Position numbers and translations under genes: made by a program. This document shows, piece after piece, positions 37,180 to 52,235 of a stretch of DNA of 64,000 bases. The notes beneath the pieces are model-generated. The model worked only from the letters and a program-made list of their open reading frames with translations. It was not told the origin of the DNA and made no database searches. The stretch comes from Chrysoperla carnea. Lineage: Eukaryota; Arthropoda; Insecta; Neuroptera; Chrysopidae. Location of the stretch: positions 124,001 to 188,000 of the forward strand of contig NC_058342.1 of NCBI RefSeq assembly GCF_905475395.1. Direction: 5' to 3'. Position 1 is the first letter of the stretch. Every line of letters starts with the position of its first letter.

Positions 37180-37221
37180 GGCCTTAATACAGGCCACAAA
37201 TTAATATTTGATAAGAGTAAA
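37180..37221 (+). terminator. H1 stem-loop and downstream element, unit 4
   Basis: Hairpin 37180-37195, TAAGAGTAAA 37212-37221. Confidence 0.82.
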
Positions 37222-37266
37222 TTATTTTTTGTATAAATATTTTATAAAATAATAGTTTAGAAACAT

Positions 37267-37322
37267 TTGCCACAGTCAGTACCACGGATGGGTGGCCACT
37301 TGAGAATACTGTGTGCGGTTGC
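37267..37322 (+). pseudogene. Truncated 5S fragment, unit 4
   Basis: Same relic as in unit 1. Confidence 0.84.
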
Positions 37323-37459
37323 ATTTTTATTTAAAATATATGGTATAATAAATAAGTATATATTTAAATTGATTACTTCATTGAAAATTTTAATAATATA
37401 CTTTAATATTAATGATATTTATGAAAAATATATATTTGTAAAAATTTTCATTTATTACT

Positions 37460-37499
37460 GGCAACAGCCATACCACGTTGAAAACACCGGTTCTCGTCC
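37460..37499 (+). pseudogene. 5S rRNA 5' part (nt 1-40), interrupted by element C
   Basis: Unchanged nt 1-40, ending in GGTTCTCGTCC (37489-37499). Confidence 0.94.
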
Positions 37500-37722
37500 A
37501 TTATCTGTACAGCGTTCATACCGTACAGTACAGTGAATTGTTGAAGCAAATTATTGTATAATTACATTCAAAGCGAAAACAATTTCATACACACACCTAC
37601 AGAACAAGTTAAATCAAATATAAAAAAGTATAAAAACAAACTATAAAATAAGTGACGGGCGTAGCCAAACAAAAAAAAGGGGGCGACCTAGTCGCTCCCC
37701 TGCTATCACTAAAATTTTAAAA

Positions 37723-39069
37723 GTGCAACCCGATGACGTCGGAATACAACAAAGCACCGAAGAAGAAGCCAACAAAATAGAAAAAATAGTTAGTGAAAAT
37801 AGCGAGAACACAAGTGCAGTGCCTCCAAGAATGGAAAACCAAAACAAAAACAATATACAAAACATTTTCAAAAAACAAACAGAAGTGCAAGTGCAAGTGC
37901 CCACAAAAAACAGATTTAATCCCCTAACCACTGAAGAAGGTCAAACAGAGGAAGATGTGGAACAAGAAGGCACAGACCCAAAAGAAATTAATGAAAATGA
38001 CAAAAACACAGAAAGGACACAAGGAGGTAAGAATAAACCACCTCCAATTGTTATACACAGCACTCCAAATAACCATAAGGAGTTCATGGAGCAAATAAAG
38101 GAACATGTGAAAAAGGGATTCCATGTGAAATACACGTTCAAAAAAACGAATCTATTCATCCATGACTCAAATGAATATAAAAACTACGTCAAAATTCTAG
38201 ACAACGAAAACATGGAGTTCCATACATACACGGAAAGGACAGAAAAACACCACGCCTTCGTATTGGTCGGGCTACCAAGAGGAATCGACGAAGAGGAAAT
38301 TAAGCAAGACATAGAGAAATGCCTCAAAACAAACATTATTAAAGTATATCCAATGAGATCCTCCTACAGATCTCTATATCTTGTGATCACCGGACAAAGC
38401 ACGTCCCTAAAACAACTAACCCAAGAAGTTAAATATGTGTACAACGTAAAAATTACCTGGGAAAGGCACAGGAACGCCAAACTAATTATCCAGTGTCACA
38501 GATGTCAGGCCTGGTCACATGCCACTACGAACTGTAGAATGAACCCAAAGTGCCTAAAATGCGCAGGACCTCACTGGAGCCGTGACTGTACAATATAAGA
38601 AAACACGGAAGAAAATAAAAAACTTTTAAAATGTGCAAACTGTGAAAATAACCACCCGGCAAACTCTACAGAATGCCGAATTTATATCAACAAAATCGAG
38701 CAGATAGAAAGGAGAAGAAAAACAAACACGGTCCCTGTAAGAAATCAACAAAAATTCGTGACAGCACCACTACCTCCAACAAATCCCTGGGCAATGAGAA
38801 ACCCATTCACTCAAAATGATAGACCCACCCAAGTGTACGCTCATGTACACAGCCAAGCACCAACACAAACAACATCCATATCTACTACTACTAACATAAA
38901 CAATTTGGTAAGTGAGTTTGACACATTAAACAAATTAATAGATGTAGAAAGAATGCTAAAATATGTAAAAGACCTAAACCATGACCTTATGAAATGCAAA
39001 AACGAATTAGAGAAATTCATGGTTTTCAACAACTTTTGCACAAAAAATTTTAGCCAATGTCCGCCGTAA
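37723..39069 (+). pseudogene. ORF1 of element C, nonsense codon
   Basis: AAA to TAA at 38596-38598 stops the frame right after the second zinc knuckle (RDCTI*). The third knuckle and the C-terminal 150 or so residues are still in frame behind the stop. In the upstream part, CCG to CCT in the AT-hook-like RGRP stretch is silent, weakly supporting translation there. Confidence 0.92.
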
Positions 39070-41723
39070 AATGTGCGACATGGAATGCTAATGGGCTACG
39101 CCAAAACCTTGGTGAACTTAGATCGTTCATCAGAGAACAAAAGGTGGACATTATGATGATAAATGAAACCAAATTATCAGGAGAACATAAAATAAAAATT
39201 AGAAATTTTAATATAATTAGGAAAGATAGAACAACACAAGGCGGAGGTGTAGCAATAATAATAAAAAATAGCATTCCGTTTCGCACATTTGAAATCAATG
39301 GTTCCGTATCCATAGAATGCGTCGGAATCGAACTATTAAATAATATAAAAATTATTGCAGTGTATAACACTCCCGCTAACAAGTTCCCCATGGAGGATCT
39401 AGCAAAATTGTTCAGGATGGGTAACAAAATATTAGTAATAGGTGATCTTAATGCTCGCCATACGGCATGGAAGAATCATGTATCAAACACAAACGGACGA
39501 ACATTACATAAATTCACTAACGACAACAACATCGTCATCCAACACACAGACAACCCCACACATTTTCCAACTAACGGAATGACACCCACCTTCATTGATC
39601 TTGTGATTAATAAAAATGTTAACAACATCACGCACCCAACCTCAATACCAGAGTTATCATCAGACCACAACCCGGTAATATTTAATATTACAAACTTAAA
39701 TAAAGACAACACCAAACACATTGTCACTTCCTATAAATCAACCGATTGGGCAGAGTTTAGAAAAAAATTAAATTCAACAATAAAAATCAATAATAAAATA
39801 AACAATGCCCAAGAAGTTGATCAGGAAATAGATAACTTCACAAAAGGGGTGCAACAAGTCCAAAAAGCTCACAGCCGACGGGTCGTGATAGTTGATAACA
39901 GGTATCTCCCTGATGACAACACAAAAAACTTAATCAAATATAAAAATGCGATGAGGAAACTGTACCAAAAAAGATTTATACCAGGCCTCAAAGCAGATAT
40001 AAACAAAATCACGAAAATGATCAGGAGGAACATTAAAAACAAGATCAATGAACAGTGGGAAAAAACACTAACGGACTTACGACCCGGTGACAGAACAATG
40101 TGGCGAATAACGAAGACGTTTAAAAAACCGAGACAACAAATCCCCACAATCACCACGAACGATAATAATTACATGACGGACAAAGACAAAGCTGACATAA
40201 TAAGTGAAACTTTAGAGGAGATCCAGACTAACGAACAGACTACTCCACTAGAAGAGGACATAAAACGAAGAATACATGAATTCTTTCATACCACACAAAC
40301 ACCACAAAACAACACCAAAATAAAGCTCACAACCCCCCAAGAAATTAAAAACATAATTAAAACCCTCCCAAATAACAAAGCCCCAGGACAAGACGGGATA
40401 GACACCAAAATAATCAAAAACTTTACCACCAAAGCTATAGTACAACTTCAGTACATAATAAATGCAATCCTGAGGATAGGATACTTCCCTGAGTCCTGGA
40501 GAACGGCAATAGTGATCCCAGTACCGAAACCTAACAAGGATCATAGTAATCCCAAAAATTACAGACCAATAAGCCTCCTGAGCACGCTGTCCAAGATAGC
40601 GGAAAAAGTCATTTTGGAAAGAATAAACAAGATAAGTCAGTCCAAAAATATAATAATACACGAACAATTCGGATTCAGAAGAGGTCATGGCACTTGCATG
40701 CAAGTTGCCAGAATAGCAAGTGACATAATACAAAATTTTAACAAAAGTAACGTCACGGCCATGGCCCTTCTGGATATTGAGAAAGCCTTTGACACGGTAT
40801 ATATTGATGGACTGATTTACAAACTAATAAATTATGACTTCCCAAGATGGCTAATAGCACTACTGGACAGTTACCTCAGAGGAAGGGGATTCTATGTAAA
40901 AATAAACAACAGCACATCGGAACTCCGACACCCAAAAGCAGGTGTGCCACAAGGATCGGTACTTGGGCCCATATTGTTCACCTACTTTATTAATGATATC
41001 CCAAAATTTGCCAAAACAAAAACTGCGATATACGCGGATGACACTGCCGTGTACGCCCACTCCTTTAATGCTCAGGTGGCAACAAAACAACTACAAATAC
41101 ACCTGGATATGATACTGAAGTTTGCCAGGGACTGGAAAATCAAAATAAATAACAACAAAACTGAACATATAATTTTTAGCAAAAAATTTACAAATATCAA
41201 AATCTACGATCCACTTAAGGTAGACGGCGTAGCCATAGTCCCTGCCAAGCACAAAGTAAAGTACCTAGGTGTGTACCTTGACAAAACATTATCGTTTGTC
41301 CCACATATCAACCACCTGATCAGTAAAGGAAATGGGTGTATACGACAACTTTACCCACTCCTGAACAAATACAGCAAACTCAGCACCAAAAATAAAAAAA
41401 TGTTATACACTGCAATAATAAGACCAACTATAACCTACGGAGCCCCTGTGTGGAACAGCGTTTCAGACACGACATATCTAAGACTGCAACGTATACAGAA
41501 CAAATGCCTCCGACTTACACTAAACAAAGATAGATACGCTAGAATACAAGACATACATAGAGAGACAGACATACCGACAATCAAAGACTATACCAAACAT
41601 GTAACGCATTCTTTCTACACTAAGTTGATTAAAAACAGCTACTTAACCAAAAATATGGTGAAGTCAAACTCACTAACCAAAAAACACAAACAAATATATA
41701 CAAAATATTTAAATAATGTATAA
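39057..41723 (+). CDS. ORF2 of element C (mosaic)
   Basis: 888 codons, open, with all endonuclease and reverse transcriptase catalytic residues as in A. One change, FGFRRGHG for FGFRSGHG (40682), hits a conserved reverse transcriptase motif. Between 41068 and 41351 there are ten substitutions against A. They give N for S (FNAQ, NNNKTEH), I for V (NIKIY) and K for R (DKTLSF, SKGNG), and several match element L. Outside this block it is nearly identical to A and D. Confidence 0.94.
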   Translation: MSAVKCATWNANGLRQNLGELRSFIREQKVDIMMINETKLSGEHKIKIRNFNIIRKDRTTQGGGVAIIIKNSIPFRTFEINGSVSIECVGIELLNNIKIIAVYNTPANKFPMEDLAKLFRMGNKILVIGDLNARHTAWKNHVSNTNGRTLHKFTNDNNIVIQHTDNPTHFPTNGMTPTFIDLVINKNVNNITHPTSIPELSSDHNPVIFNITNLNKDNTKHIVTSYKSTDWAEFRKKLNSTIKINNKINNAQEVDQEIDNFTKGVQQVQKAHSRRVVIVDNRYLPDDNTKNLIKYKNAMRKLYQKRFIPGLKADINKITKMIRRNIKNKINEQWEKTLTDLRPGDRTMWRITKTFKKPRQQIPTITTNDNNYMTDKDKADIISETLEEIQTNEQTTPLEEDIKRRIHEFFHTTQTPQNNTKIKLTTPQEIKNIIKTLPNNKAPGQDGIDTKIIKNFTTKAIVQLQYIINAILRIGYFPESWRTAIVIPVPKPNKDHSNPKNYRPISLLSTLSKIAEKVILERINKISQSKNIIIHEQFGFRRGHGTCMQVARIASDIIQNFNKSNVTAMALLDIEKAFDTVYIDGLIYKLINYDFPRWLIALLDSYLRGRGFYVKINNSTSELRHPKAGVPQGSVLGPILFTYFINDIPKFAKTKTAIYADDTAVYAHSFNAQVATKQLQIHLDMILKFARDWKIKINNNKTEHIIFSKKFTNIKIYDPLKVDGVAIVPAKHKVKYLGVYLDKTLSFVPHINHLISKGNGCIRQLYPLLNKYSKLSTKNKKMLYTAIIRPTITYGAPVWNSVSDTTYLRLQRIQNKCLRLTLNKDRYARIQDIHRETDIPTIKDYTKHVTHSFYTKLIKNSYLTKNMVKSNSLTKKHKQIYTKYLNNV

Positions 41724-41772
41724 CAAAATATTTTACAGTAAATAATAAAGATAAAATACCCATTCCTTACAA

Positions 41773-41842
41773 GAGCCTGTGGCGTCGTGCCAGCGTTCCC
41801 GACTGGCACTCCGAAAGCAGGCGTTCAAGTCCCACGCAAGGC
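41773..41842 (+). other. tRNA-like block, element C
   Basis: Same as element A, followed by a T-run. Confidence 0.52.
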
Positions 41843-41892
41843 ATTAAATTTTTTTTTTCTTTTTAAATCTAATTTTACATGCAAAAACACAT

Positions 41893-42095
41893 AGGCAATG
41901 GGCAATATAAGTTTGCCACAGCTATTGCCTAAAACATAAAACAGGTTTTTAAAAATTTTCCTGTAAAGAGCATATCAACAAAAATTAACTTAACATATAC
42001 CTGCTCAAACAAAAAAATTAAATATCATAAGCATAATTGCGACACAGCAATCTGCATGAAAGAAAAATAAGTTAGGATGAAAGCCTTTTAAGGCT
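41893..42095 (+). other. Structured 3' UTR, element C
   Basis: Three hairpins identical to element A. Confidence 0.58.
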
Positions 42096-42201
42096 AATAA
42101 CCTATAATAGTAAATAAAAGTTTTGTAATATATGTTATGTATGTAATGTATTGTATTTTTAAATGTTGATTAATAAACTGTTTTTGAATTGAATTTGAAT
42201 T

Positions 42202-42290
42202 GGTTCTCGTCCGATCACCGAAGTTAAGCAACATTGGGCACAGTCAGTACTTGGATGGGTGACCGCTTGGGAACACTGTGTGCGGTTGCC
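42202..42290 (+). pseudogene. 5S rRNA 3' part (nt 30-118) after element C
   Basis: Unchanged from nt 30. Confidence 0.94.
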
Positions 42291-42622
42291 TTTTTATATT
42301 AAAAATATAAATTATTTTTCTTCTGTTTTTTTTTTTTACACACCATATATAAATATATGTTATTTATAAATGTAAACCTTTTATATTATTCGTCAACAAA
42401 TAAATATTATTTTTTGTATAAAATTTTATTGCATTTATAACTCATATCATGGTTACTTTAAAGCGAGAAGTTTTTTTAATATTTCAAATGAATATAAAAT
42501 AATATAAATTTTATGAAATTTATTTATTTTTAGAAATAGCAATCGCTTATAATTATAACAAAATTTTAATAATGTTTAATTTTATTTCAATAATTTATAT
42601 ATATATTTTTTAATAAAAATAA

Positions 42623-42666
42623 TATACTCTTATTTAATAATATATGTTGGTCCTATATATAGGACC
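42623..42666 (-). terminator. H3 stem-loop and downstream element, unit 5
   Basis: Hairpin 42649-42666, TAAGAGTATA 42623-42632, minus strand. Confidence 0.87.
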
Positions 42667-42717
42667 GAAAATATTTCTTATTTGTTTTTTTTTTTTTTAA
42701 ATTGTCATTTAAAACGC

Positions 42718-43765
<1,048 letters not shown>

Positions 43766-43840
43766 GAAAATATAATAATTTACTTAAAATATTTAGTAAA
43801 TTTATTAAAGAATATTTAATACATCCGATAAATTTAAACA

Positions 43841-43887
43841 GGCTTTCCTTTTTGGGAAGCCACTAATTTTATTTATATAAGAGTAAA
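43841..43887 (+). terminator. H4 stem-loop and downstream element, unit 5
   Basis: Hairpin 43841-43861, TAAGAGTAAA 43878-43887. Confidence 0.86.
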
Positions 43888-44525
43888 TAAATTTGTTAAT
43901 AAATATAACATATTATATAATTTGTTTACAACAAATTATTTTGTTTATAACATACATTACCAAATATTTTTATTTTTTTTTTTTTTTTGTAATATATCTG
44001 CAATAATAAATTATAATTTGTATATTATCTATTTTATTTTACAATAACTTATTGAATTTTTGAAAAAATTTTATTATAAATTAATATACTATTATATTTT
44101 TTATATATACAAGTTAAGAGTAACAAGTATCGATAGGAGATTATCGAATTTATAACTAATAAAACATTTCGCCTTAATCAAAGAAAATAAATATTTTGCT
44201 ATACCATTTGTTATACTTTCAATAAATAATTTATTATTAAATTTTTATTATTTCATTTATTTTTTAAAATTATTAAAAATATTTTTCTAATAATTATAAG
44301 CGTACATAAACAAGTAGTAAATGTAAAATGAAAATAATAAAGGTAATGTAATGCATTTGCATTACACTGATTTACGATATATATTCCGATATCCTTTATT
44401 ATATTTAAAATTAATAATATTGATATACTAATAATAGATATATTCAAGCTATTAATATATAAAATTTTATATTAAATATGATATTAATAATTGTTTATTT
44501 TATTTTTTTGTATATATAAAAATAA

Positions 44526-44571
44526 TTTACTCTTATTTAAAAAATTTGATGGCTCTCTTAAAAAGAGAGCC
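44526..44571 (-). terminator. H2B stem-loop and downstream element, unit 5
   Basis: Hairpin 44551-44571, downstream element 44526-44535. The base just before the stem on the minus strand is changed (G to A on the plus strand at 44572); the stem is unaffected. Confidence 0.86.
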
Positions 44572-44627
44572 ATTTTTATATGTTGATGTATTTTTATGTT
44601 ATCAATTAAATAATATTTTCGATTTAT

Positions 44628-44999
44628 TTATTTTGAACTTGTATATTTTGTAACAGCTTTAGTACCTTCACTAACAGCGTGCTTTGCCAATTCACCAGGT
44701 AATAATAATCGAACTGCGGTTTGAATTTCCCGACTTGTGATTGTTGAACGTTTATTATAATGTGCTAAACGTGATGCTTCAGCAGCAATACGTTCAAAAA
44801 TATCATTAACAAAACTGTTCATGATACTCATAGCTTTACTAGAGATACCAGTATCAGGATGCACTTGTTTTAATACTTTGTAAATGTAAATTGCATATGA
44901 TTCCTTGCGCTTCCTCTTCTTTTTCTTATCACTCTTTGATATATTTTTTTGAGCTTTGCCAGCTTTTTTTTCTGCTTTTCCACTTGTTTTTGGTGGCAT
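44628..44999 (-). CDS. H2B: Histone H2B, unit 5 (A9E variant)
   Basis: 123 codons with SGKAEKK, the same tail variant as units 4 and 6. Confidence 0.97.
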   Translation of the reverse strand: MPPKTSGKAEKKAGKAQKNISKSDKKKKRKRKESYAIYIYKVLKQVHPDTGISSKAMSIMNSFVNDIFERIAAEASRLAHYNKRSTITSREIQTAVRLLLPGELAKHAVSEGTKAVTKYTSSK

Positions 45000-45311
45000 T
45001 GTTACAAACAATTAATATACACAGATAGTTACAGAACACCAGTCAGTATATGTATGAGCGTGTCGTGTATACAACTAGCGTATTATATACGCGAAGATGG
45101 ATATAACAATAAAAATGAATACTACTCTCTGATTGGCTGAAAATAATACTATAAGGTGATTGGTTTATTTTTAAAGTTTTATATTTTATAAATATTATAA
45201 ATTAAAATACCCAAATAACATTTTAAACATTTATGTTACAATCCCCGTAACGTACACATCTGTGTGATTATATTTACAAAAAAAAATATTAATTAAATAA
45301 ATTTATTCGCT
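45000..45311. promoter_or_regulatory. H2B/H2A divergent promoter, unit 5
   Basis: Same boxes as unit 1. Confidence 0.78.
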
Positions 45312-45686
45312 ATGTCTGGACGAGGTAAAGGTGGTAAAGTAAAGGGAAAGGCAAAGTCAAGATCAAGCCGAGCAGGATTACAATTTCCTGTTGGAAGAAT
45401 TCACAGATTATTACGAAAAGGAAATTATGCTGAACGAGTAGGTGCTGGTGCCCCAGTATATTTGGCTGCTGTTATGGAATATTTGGCTGCAGAAGTTCTC
45501 GAGTTAGCTGGTAATGCTGCCCGTGATAACAAAAAAACACGTATCATTCCACGTCATTTACAATTGGCAATTCGTAATGATGAAGAATTAAATAAATTAT
45601 TATCTGGTGTAACAATTGCTCAAGGTGGTGTATTACCAAACATTCAAGCAGTGTTATTACCAAAGAAAACTGAAAAGAAAGCATAA
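45312..45686 (+). CDS. H2A: Histone H2A, unit 5
   Basis: 124 codons, protein identical to unit 1. Confidence 0.98.
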   Translation: MSGRGKGGKVKGKAKSRSSRAGLQFPVGRIHRLLRKGNYAERVGAGAPVYLAAVMEYLAAEVLELAGNAARDNKKTRIIPRHLQLAIRNDEELNKLLSGVTIAQGGVLPNIQAVLLPKKTEKKA

Positions 45687-45733
45687 ATTAAAAACATTGC
45701 ATTAATTTTTATAATAATAATACATCGATCATA

Positions 45734-45778
45734 GGCCTTTTATTAAAAGGCCACAAATTTATTTAAAATAAGAGTAAA
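45734..45778 (+). terminator. H2A stem-loop and downstream element, unit 5
   Basis: GGCCTTTTATTAAAAGGCC: a loop A has become T, leaving 8 bp of stem. TAAGAGTAAA at 45769-45778. Confidence 0.86.
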
Positions 45779-47576
45779 AATTATTTTTATAAATAATATA
45801 TTATAATATTTTTTTAAAGAATCAATTTAAATAATTATAAATTAATGATTCTTTTTTTTTTTTTTTTTTTTTTATATGTTATTATGGAAATAATTCATCA
45901 TATTATGATGACATTTAGGTAACATATTATAAGAATATTCATAAAAAATTATCAAAATAATATTGTATTATGATGATATTTAGACAAAATATTATAAGAA
46001 TATACACAAAATATTATCAAAATAATATCATTAGATAACAAAACTGTTCATGATACTCATACCTTTACTAGAGATAAAAGTATCAGGATGCACTTGTATT
46101 AATACATATTATCACAACATCACAAAATATTTTTTAAAAGGAAAAATTTTTTTAAAATTATTATAAAATTTGATTGAATTAAATTTCAATTTATTTTTTT
46201 AATAATTAAAGAAAAAAAAGAAAAAAAAAGCATATAAACTTTCTATTGAAAATGTTATTTTAAACTAGATGGCCAAGTGAACTTCGTTACACAAACAATA
46301 TATGACGTATTCGTTATTTAAATAATCAGTATCCTTTGATATTATATCAATACGTTACTCTCTTCTTTTGATACATATTAATAAAATTTCAATTTATAAG
46401 ATTTTATGTCAATTATATAAATAATATTATAAATTTTCTAAATACATAAGTTAATTAACAAAAAATTTGAATAACAAGATAAATTTATATATGATGTTTT
46501 AATACTCGATACTATAATATATCGCATCCGTTACCAATTATTCGGTATCCTTTGATTTATACACAGAATGAACTAAAAATATATATCAAATTTATTTTAT
46601 TTATTTATATATTTAATATTATTATTATTATTTTATATTACAAAGTTTCTTAACGAAGCTTACAATGATTTCTCATATCGTACTTAACAAAATTATTTAG
46701 ATCATATAAAATTTAAATTGTTAAAAAATTTGTATATTTATTATTATTATTTATTTTTATTAAAATTACATAACATAAAATTAATAATATTTTAATAATT
46801 ATATAAATTAATTCTTATTTAAAATAATCTTATATTAATCTCAACAAATACTCTAATAATATATTTTGTCATAAATTTTTTTATATTTAAAATAAATATT
46901 ATAATATATAAATACTTATATCAGTATAAAATTTCTTTATATAATTATGAAAAAATTAATTTAATAGTTAATTATTGATATTAATGCATAAATAAAAGTA
47001 TTTTCTAATGAAATATATTTTGTCAATGTTCGATTAACACATTTCATAATAATACGTTTTCATTATTGACAAAAAAAGTTTTTCTAAAAATGAAATCTTA
47101 TACTATAATATATATATTTATATATTAAATTTTTTAATTATTTATATACTAATAATTTATAATAAATCGATATTAAATAAAAAATAAAAATATATACTTT
47201 TTAAGTTTACCTTAAAAATATTATTGTTTTGTATGATTGAAATAATTAATATTAAACTATGTTTATTAATAATTTATTGTTAATAAAAAAATTAAATATA
47301 TTTTAATTTATAAAATAAATATTATTATTAAATTTATAATTTATTATTTTATATATTATAGAAATTGAAAAAATAAATCATGTTTACTACGACAGTAAAT
47401 TAGAAATACTATTTAATTTTTATGTGTTTTCTACATGGTACTTTGACTTACATAGGGACTTATATTATTGTGAATAATGATATAATTGAAAACCTTTATT
47501 TTTTATTTGATAGAATTATTATATTTTATCATTTAAATATTTATAATAAATACATTATTTTTATAAAGTAAAAAAT
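45779..47576. other. H2A-H1 spacer, unit 5
   Basis: Holds the 65-bp duplication (45901-46030; first copy has AAAAAATTATC for AAAATATTATC), the H2B fragment and the 4-base duplication near 47275. Nothing else recognised. Confidence 0.6.
46025..46105 (-). pseudogene. H2B gene fragment, unit 5
   Basis: Same fragment as in unit 1. Confidence 0.86.
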
Positions 47577-48287
47577 ATGGCCGAAGAAAATTCTACAGCT
47601 GTTGCAGCAACTGCGGTTACTGCTGCTTCTACAACACCAACAAAAAAAGCAACAGCTTCTGGTGCTAAACGTACAAAACAACATTCAAAACCAACACATC
47701 CACGTACATCAGAAATGGTTGTTAACGCAATTAAAAATTTAAAAGAACGTGGTGGTTCATCATTACAAGCAATTAAAAAATATTTAGCTGCAAATTATAA
47801 AGTGGATTCTGATAAAATTTCACCATTTATTAAAAAATATTTAAAAGCTGCTGTAACTGAGGGAGCCTTGGTACAAACTAAAGGTAAAGGTGCATCTGGT
47901 TCATTCAAATTGGCTGCTTCCGCTTCATCTAATTCTTCAGCTAAATCAAAAGTATCCAAAAAAGAAAGTGGAGCAAAAGGTTCAGCAAAGAGTGCTAAAA
48001 GTAAACGGGCACCAAAAGAAAAGAAAGCCACAACTACATCATTGGCAGCCAAAAAGCCTAAAGCAAAAAAAGCGACTCCATCATCATCAACTGCTGCTAA
48101 AAAAGTTACTGCAAAATCATCAGCGGCATCAAAAAAAGCACCAGTTAAAGCAAAACCAGCAAAAAGTACAAAATCCGCTGCCAAAAGTAGCCCTGCTCGT
48201 AAACCGAAAGCACCAAAAGCTAAGAAAGCTTCTGTTGCCAAATCATCTCCTACAAAAATTAAAAAAGCAGCACCAAAAAAGAAATGA
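47577..48287 (+). CDS. H1: Linker histone H1, unit 5
   Basis: 236 codons, protein identical to unit 1; carries the silent GTA at Val126 shared with unit 4. Confidence 0.97.
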   Translation: MAEENSTAVAATAVTAASTTPTKKATASGAKRTKQHSKPTHPRTSEMVVNAIKNLKERGGSSLQAIKKYLAANYKVDSDKISPFIKKYLKAAVTEGALVQTKGKGASGSFKLAASASSNSSAKSKVSKKESGAKGSAKSAKSKRAPKEKKATTTSLAAKKPKAKKATPSSSTAAKKVTAKSSAASKKAPVKAKPAKSTKSAAKSSPARKPKAPKAKKASVAKSSPTKIKKAAPKKK

Positions 48288-48350
48288 TCTGTTACTTTAA
48301 TAATATATTGAAATATTTCATTATTTTTGCTAAAAAATGAAAATAACATA

Positions 48351-48392
48351 GGCCTTAATACAGGCCACAAATTAATATTTGATAAGAGTAAA
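48351..48392 (+). terminator. H1 stem-loop and downstream element, unit 5
   Basis: Hairpin 48351-48366, TAAGAGTAAA 48383-48392. Confidence 0.82.
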
Positions 48393-48437
48393 TTATTTTT
48401 TGTATAAATATTTTATAAAATAATAGTTTAGAAACAT

Positions 48438-48493
48438 TTGCCACAGTCAGTACCACGGATGGGTGGCCACTTGAGAATACTGTGTGCGGTTGC
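48438..48493 (+). pseudogene. Truncated 5S fragment, unit 5
   Basis: Same relic as in unit 1. Confidence 0.84.
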
Positions 48494-48630
48494 ATTTTTA
48501 TTTAAAATATATGGTATAATAAATAAGTATATATTTAAATTGATTACTTCATTGAAAATTTTAATAATATACTTTAATATTAATGATATTTATGAAAAAT
48601 ATATATTTGTAAAAATTTTCATTTATTACT

Positions 48631-48748
48631 GGCAACAGCCATACCACGTTGAAAACACCGGTTCTCGTCCGATCACCGAAGTTAAGCAACATTGGGCACA
48701 GTCAGTACTTGGATGGGTGACCGCTTGGGAACACTGTGTGCGGTTGCC
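48631..48748 (+). rRNA. 5S rRNA: 5S ribosomal RNA, intact copy, unit 5
   Basis: 118 nt, identical to the unit 1 gene, with complementary ends (GGCAAC/GTTGCC) and a T5 terminator at 48749-48753. The second uninterrupted copy in the window. Confidence 0.96.
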
Positions 48749-49080
48749 TTTTTATATTAAAAATATAAATTATTTTTCTTCTGTTTTTTTTTTTTACACA
48801 CCATATATAAATATATGTTATTTATAAATGTAAACCTTTTATATTATTCGTCAACAAATAAATATTATTTTTTGTATAAAATTTTATTGCATTTATAACT
48901 CATATCATGGTTACTTTAAAGCGAGAAGTTTTTTTAATATTTCAAATGAATATAAAATAATATAAATTTTATGAAATTTATTTATTTTTAGAAATAGCAA
49001 TCGCTTATAATTATAACAAAATTTTAATAATGTTTAATTTTATTTCAATAATTTATATATATATTTTTTAATAAAAATAA

Positions 49081-49124
49081 TATACTCTTATTTAATAATA
49101 TATGTTGGTCCTATATATAGGACC
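49081..49124 (-). terminator. H3 stem-loop and downstream element, unit 6
   Basis: Hairpin 49107-49124, TAAGAGTATA 49081-49090, minus strand. Confidence 0.87.
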
Positions 49125-49174
49125 GAAAATATTTCTTATTTGTTTTTTTTTTTTTAAATTGTCATTTAAAACGC

Positions 49175-50222
<1,048 letters not shown>

Positions 50223-50297
50223 GAAAATATAATAATTTACTTAAAATATTTAGTAAATTTATTAAAGAATATTTAATACATCCGATAAATTTAAACA

Positions 50298-50344
50298 GGC
50301 TTTCCTTTTTGGGAAGCCACTAATTTTATTTATATAAGAGTAAA
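50298..50344 (+). terminator. H4 stem-loop and downstream element, unit 6
   Basis: Hairpin 50298-50318, TAAGAGTAAA 50335-50344. Confidence 0.86.
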
Positions 50345-50982
50345 TAAATTTGTTAATAAATATAACATATTATATAATTTGTTTACAACAAATTATTTTG
50401 TTTATAACATACATTACCAAATATTTTTTTTTTTTTTTTTTTTTTGTAATATATCTGCAATAATAAATTATAATTTGTATATTATCTATTTTATTTTACC
50501 ATAACTTATTGAATTTTTGAAAAAATTTTATTATAAATTAATATACTATTATATTTTTTATATATACAAGTTAAGAGTAACAAGTATCGATAGGAGATTA
50601 TCGAATTTATAACTAATAAAACATTTCGCCTTAATCAAAGAAAATAAATATTTTGCTATACCATTTGTTATACTTTCAATAAATAATTTATTATTAAATT
50701 TTTATTATTTCATTTATTTTTTAAAATTATTAAAAATATTTTTCTAATAATTATAAGCGTACATAAACAAGTAGTAAATGTAAAATGAAAATAATAAAGG
50801 TAATGTAATGCATTTGCATTACACTGATTTACGATATATATTCCGATATCCTTTATTATATTTAAAATTAATAATATTGATATACTAATAATAGATATAT
50901 TCAAGCTATTAATATATAAAATTTTATATTAAATATGATATTAATAATTGTTTATTTTATTTTTTTGTATATATAAAAATAA

Positions 50983-51028
50983 TTTACTCTTATTTAAAAA
51001 ATTTGATGGCTCTCTTAAAAAGAGAGCC
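50983..51028 (-). terminator. H2B stem-loop and downstream element, unit 6
   Basis: Hairpin 51008-51028, downstream element 50983-50992, minus strand. Confidence 0.86.
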
Positions 51029-51084
51029 GTTTTTATATGTTGATGTATTTTTATGTTATCAATTAAATAATATTTTCGATTTAT

Positions 51085-51456
51085 TTATTTTGAACTTGTA
51101 TATTTTGTAACAGCTTTAGTACCTTCACTAACAGCGTGCTTTGCCAATTCACCAGGTAATAATAATCGAACTGCGGTTTGAATTTCCCGACTTGTGATTG
51201 TTGAACGTTTATTATAATGTGCTAAACGTGATGCTTCAGCAGCAATACGTTCAAAAATATCATTAACAAAACTGTTCATGATACTCATAGCTTTACTAGA
51301 GATACCAGTATCAGGATGCACTTGTTTTAATACTTTGTAAATGTAAATTGCATATGATTCCTTGCGCTTCCTCTTCTTTTTCTTATCACTCTTTGATATA
51401 TTTTTTTGAGCTTTGCCAGCTTTTTTTTCTGCTTTTCCACTTGTTTTTGGTGGCAT
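51085..51456 (-). CDS. H2B: Histone H2B, unit 6 (A9E variant)
   Basis: 123 codons with SGKAEKK, as in units 4 and 5. Confidence 0.97.
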   Translation of the reverse strand: MPPKTSGKAEKKAGKAQKNISKSDKKKKRKRKESYAIYIYKVLKQVHPDTGISSKAMSIMNSFVNDIFERIAAEASRLAHYNKRSTITSREIQTAVRLLLPGELAKHAVSEGTKAVTKYTSSK

Positions 51457-52143
<687 letters not shown>

Positions 52144-52190
52144 ATTAAAAACATTGCATTAATTTTTATAATAATAATACATCGATCATA

Positions 52191-52235
52191 GGCCTTTTAA
52201 TAAAAGGCCACAAATTTATTTAAAATAAGAGTAAA
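52191..52235 (+). terminator. H2A stem-loop and downstream element, unit 6
   Basis: Hairpin 52191-52209, TAAGAGTAAA 52226-52235. Confidence 0.86.

Larger units (their letters stand above)
37500..42201 (+). mobile_element. Element C: full-length, ORF1 broken, mosaic ORF2
   Basis: 4702 bp between target duplications 37489-37499 and 42202-42212. Clean left junction (GTCC|ATTATC). The tail lacks one T in its first repeat (TTTTTGAATTGAATTT), unlike the other copies. ORF1 has a nonsense codon. ORF2 is open but contains a short block of clustered substitutions. Confidence 0.95.
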
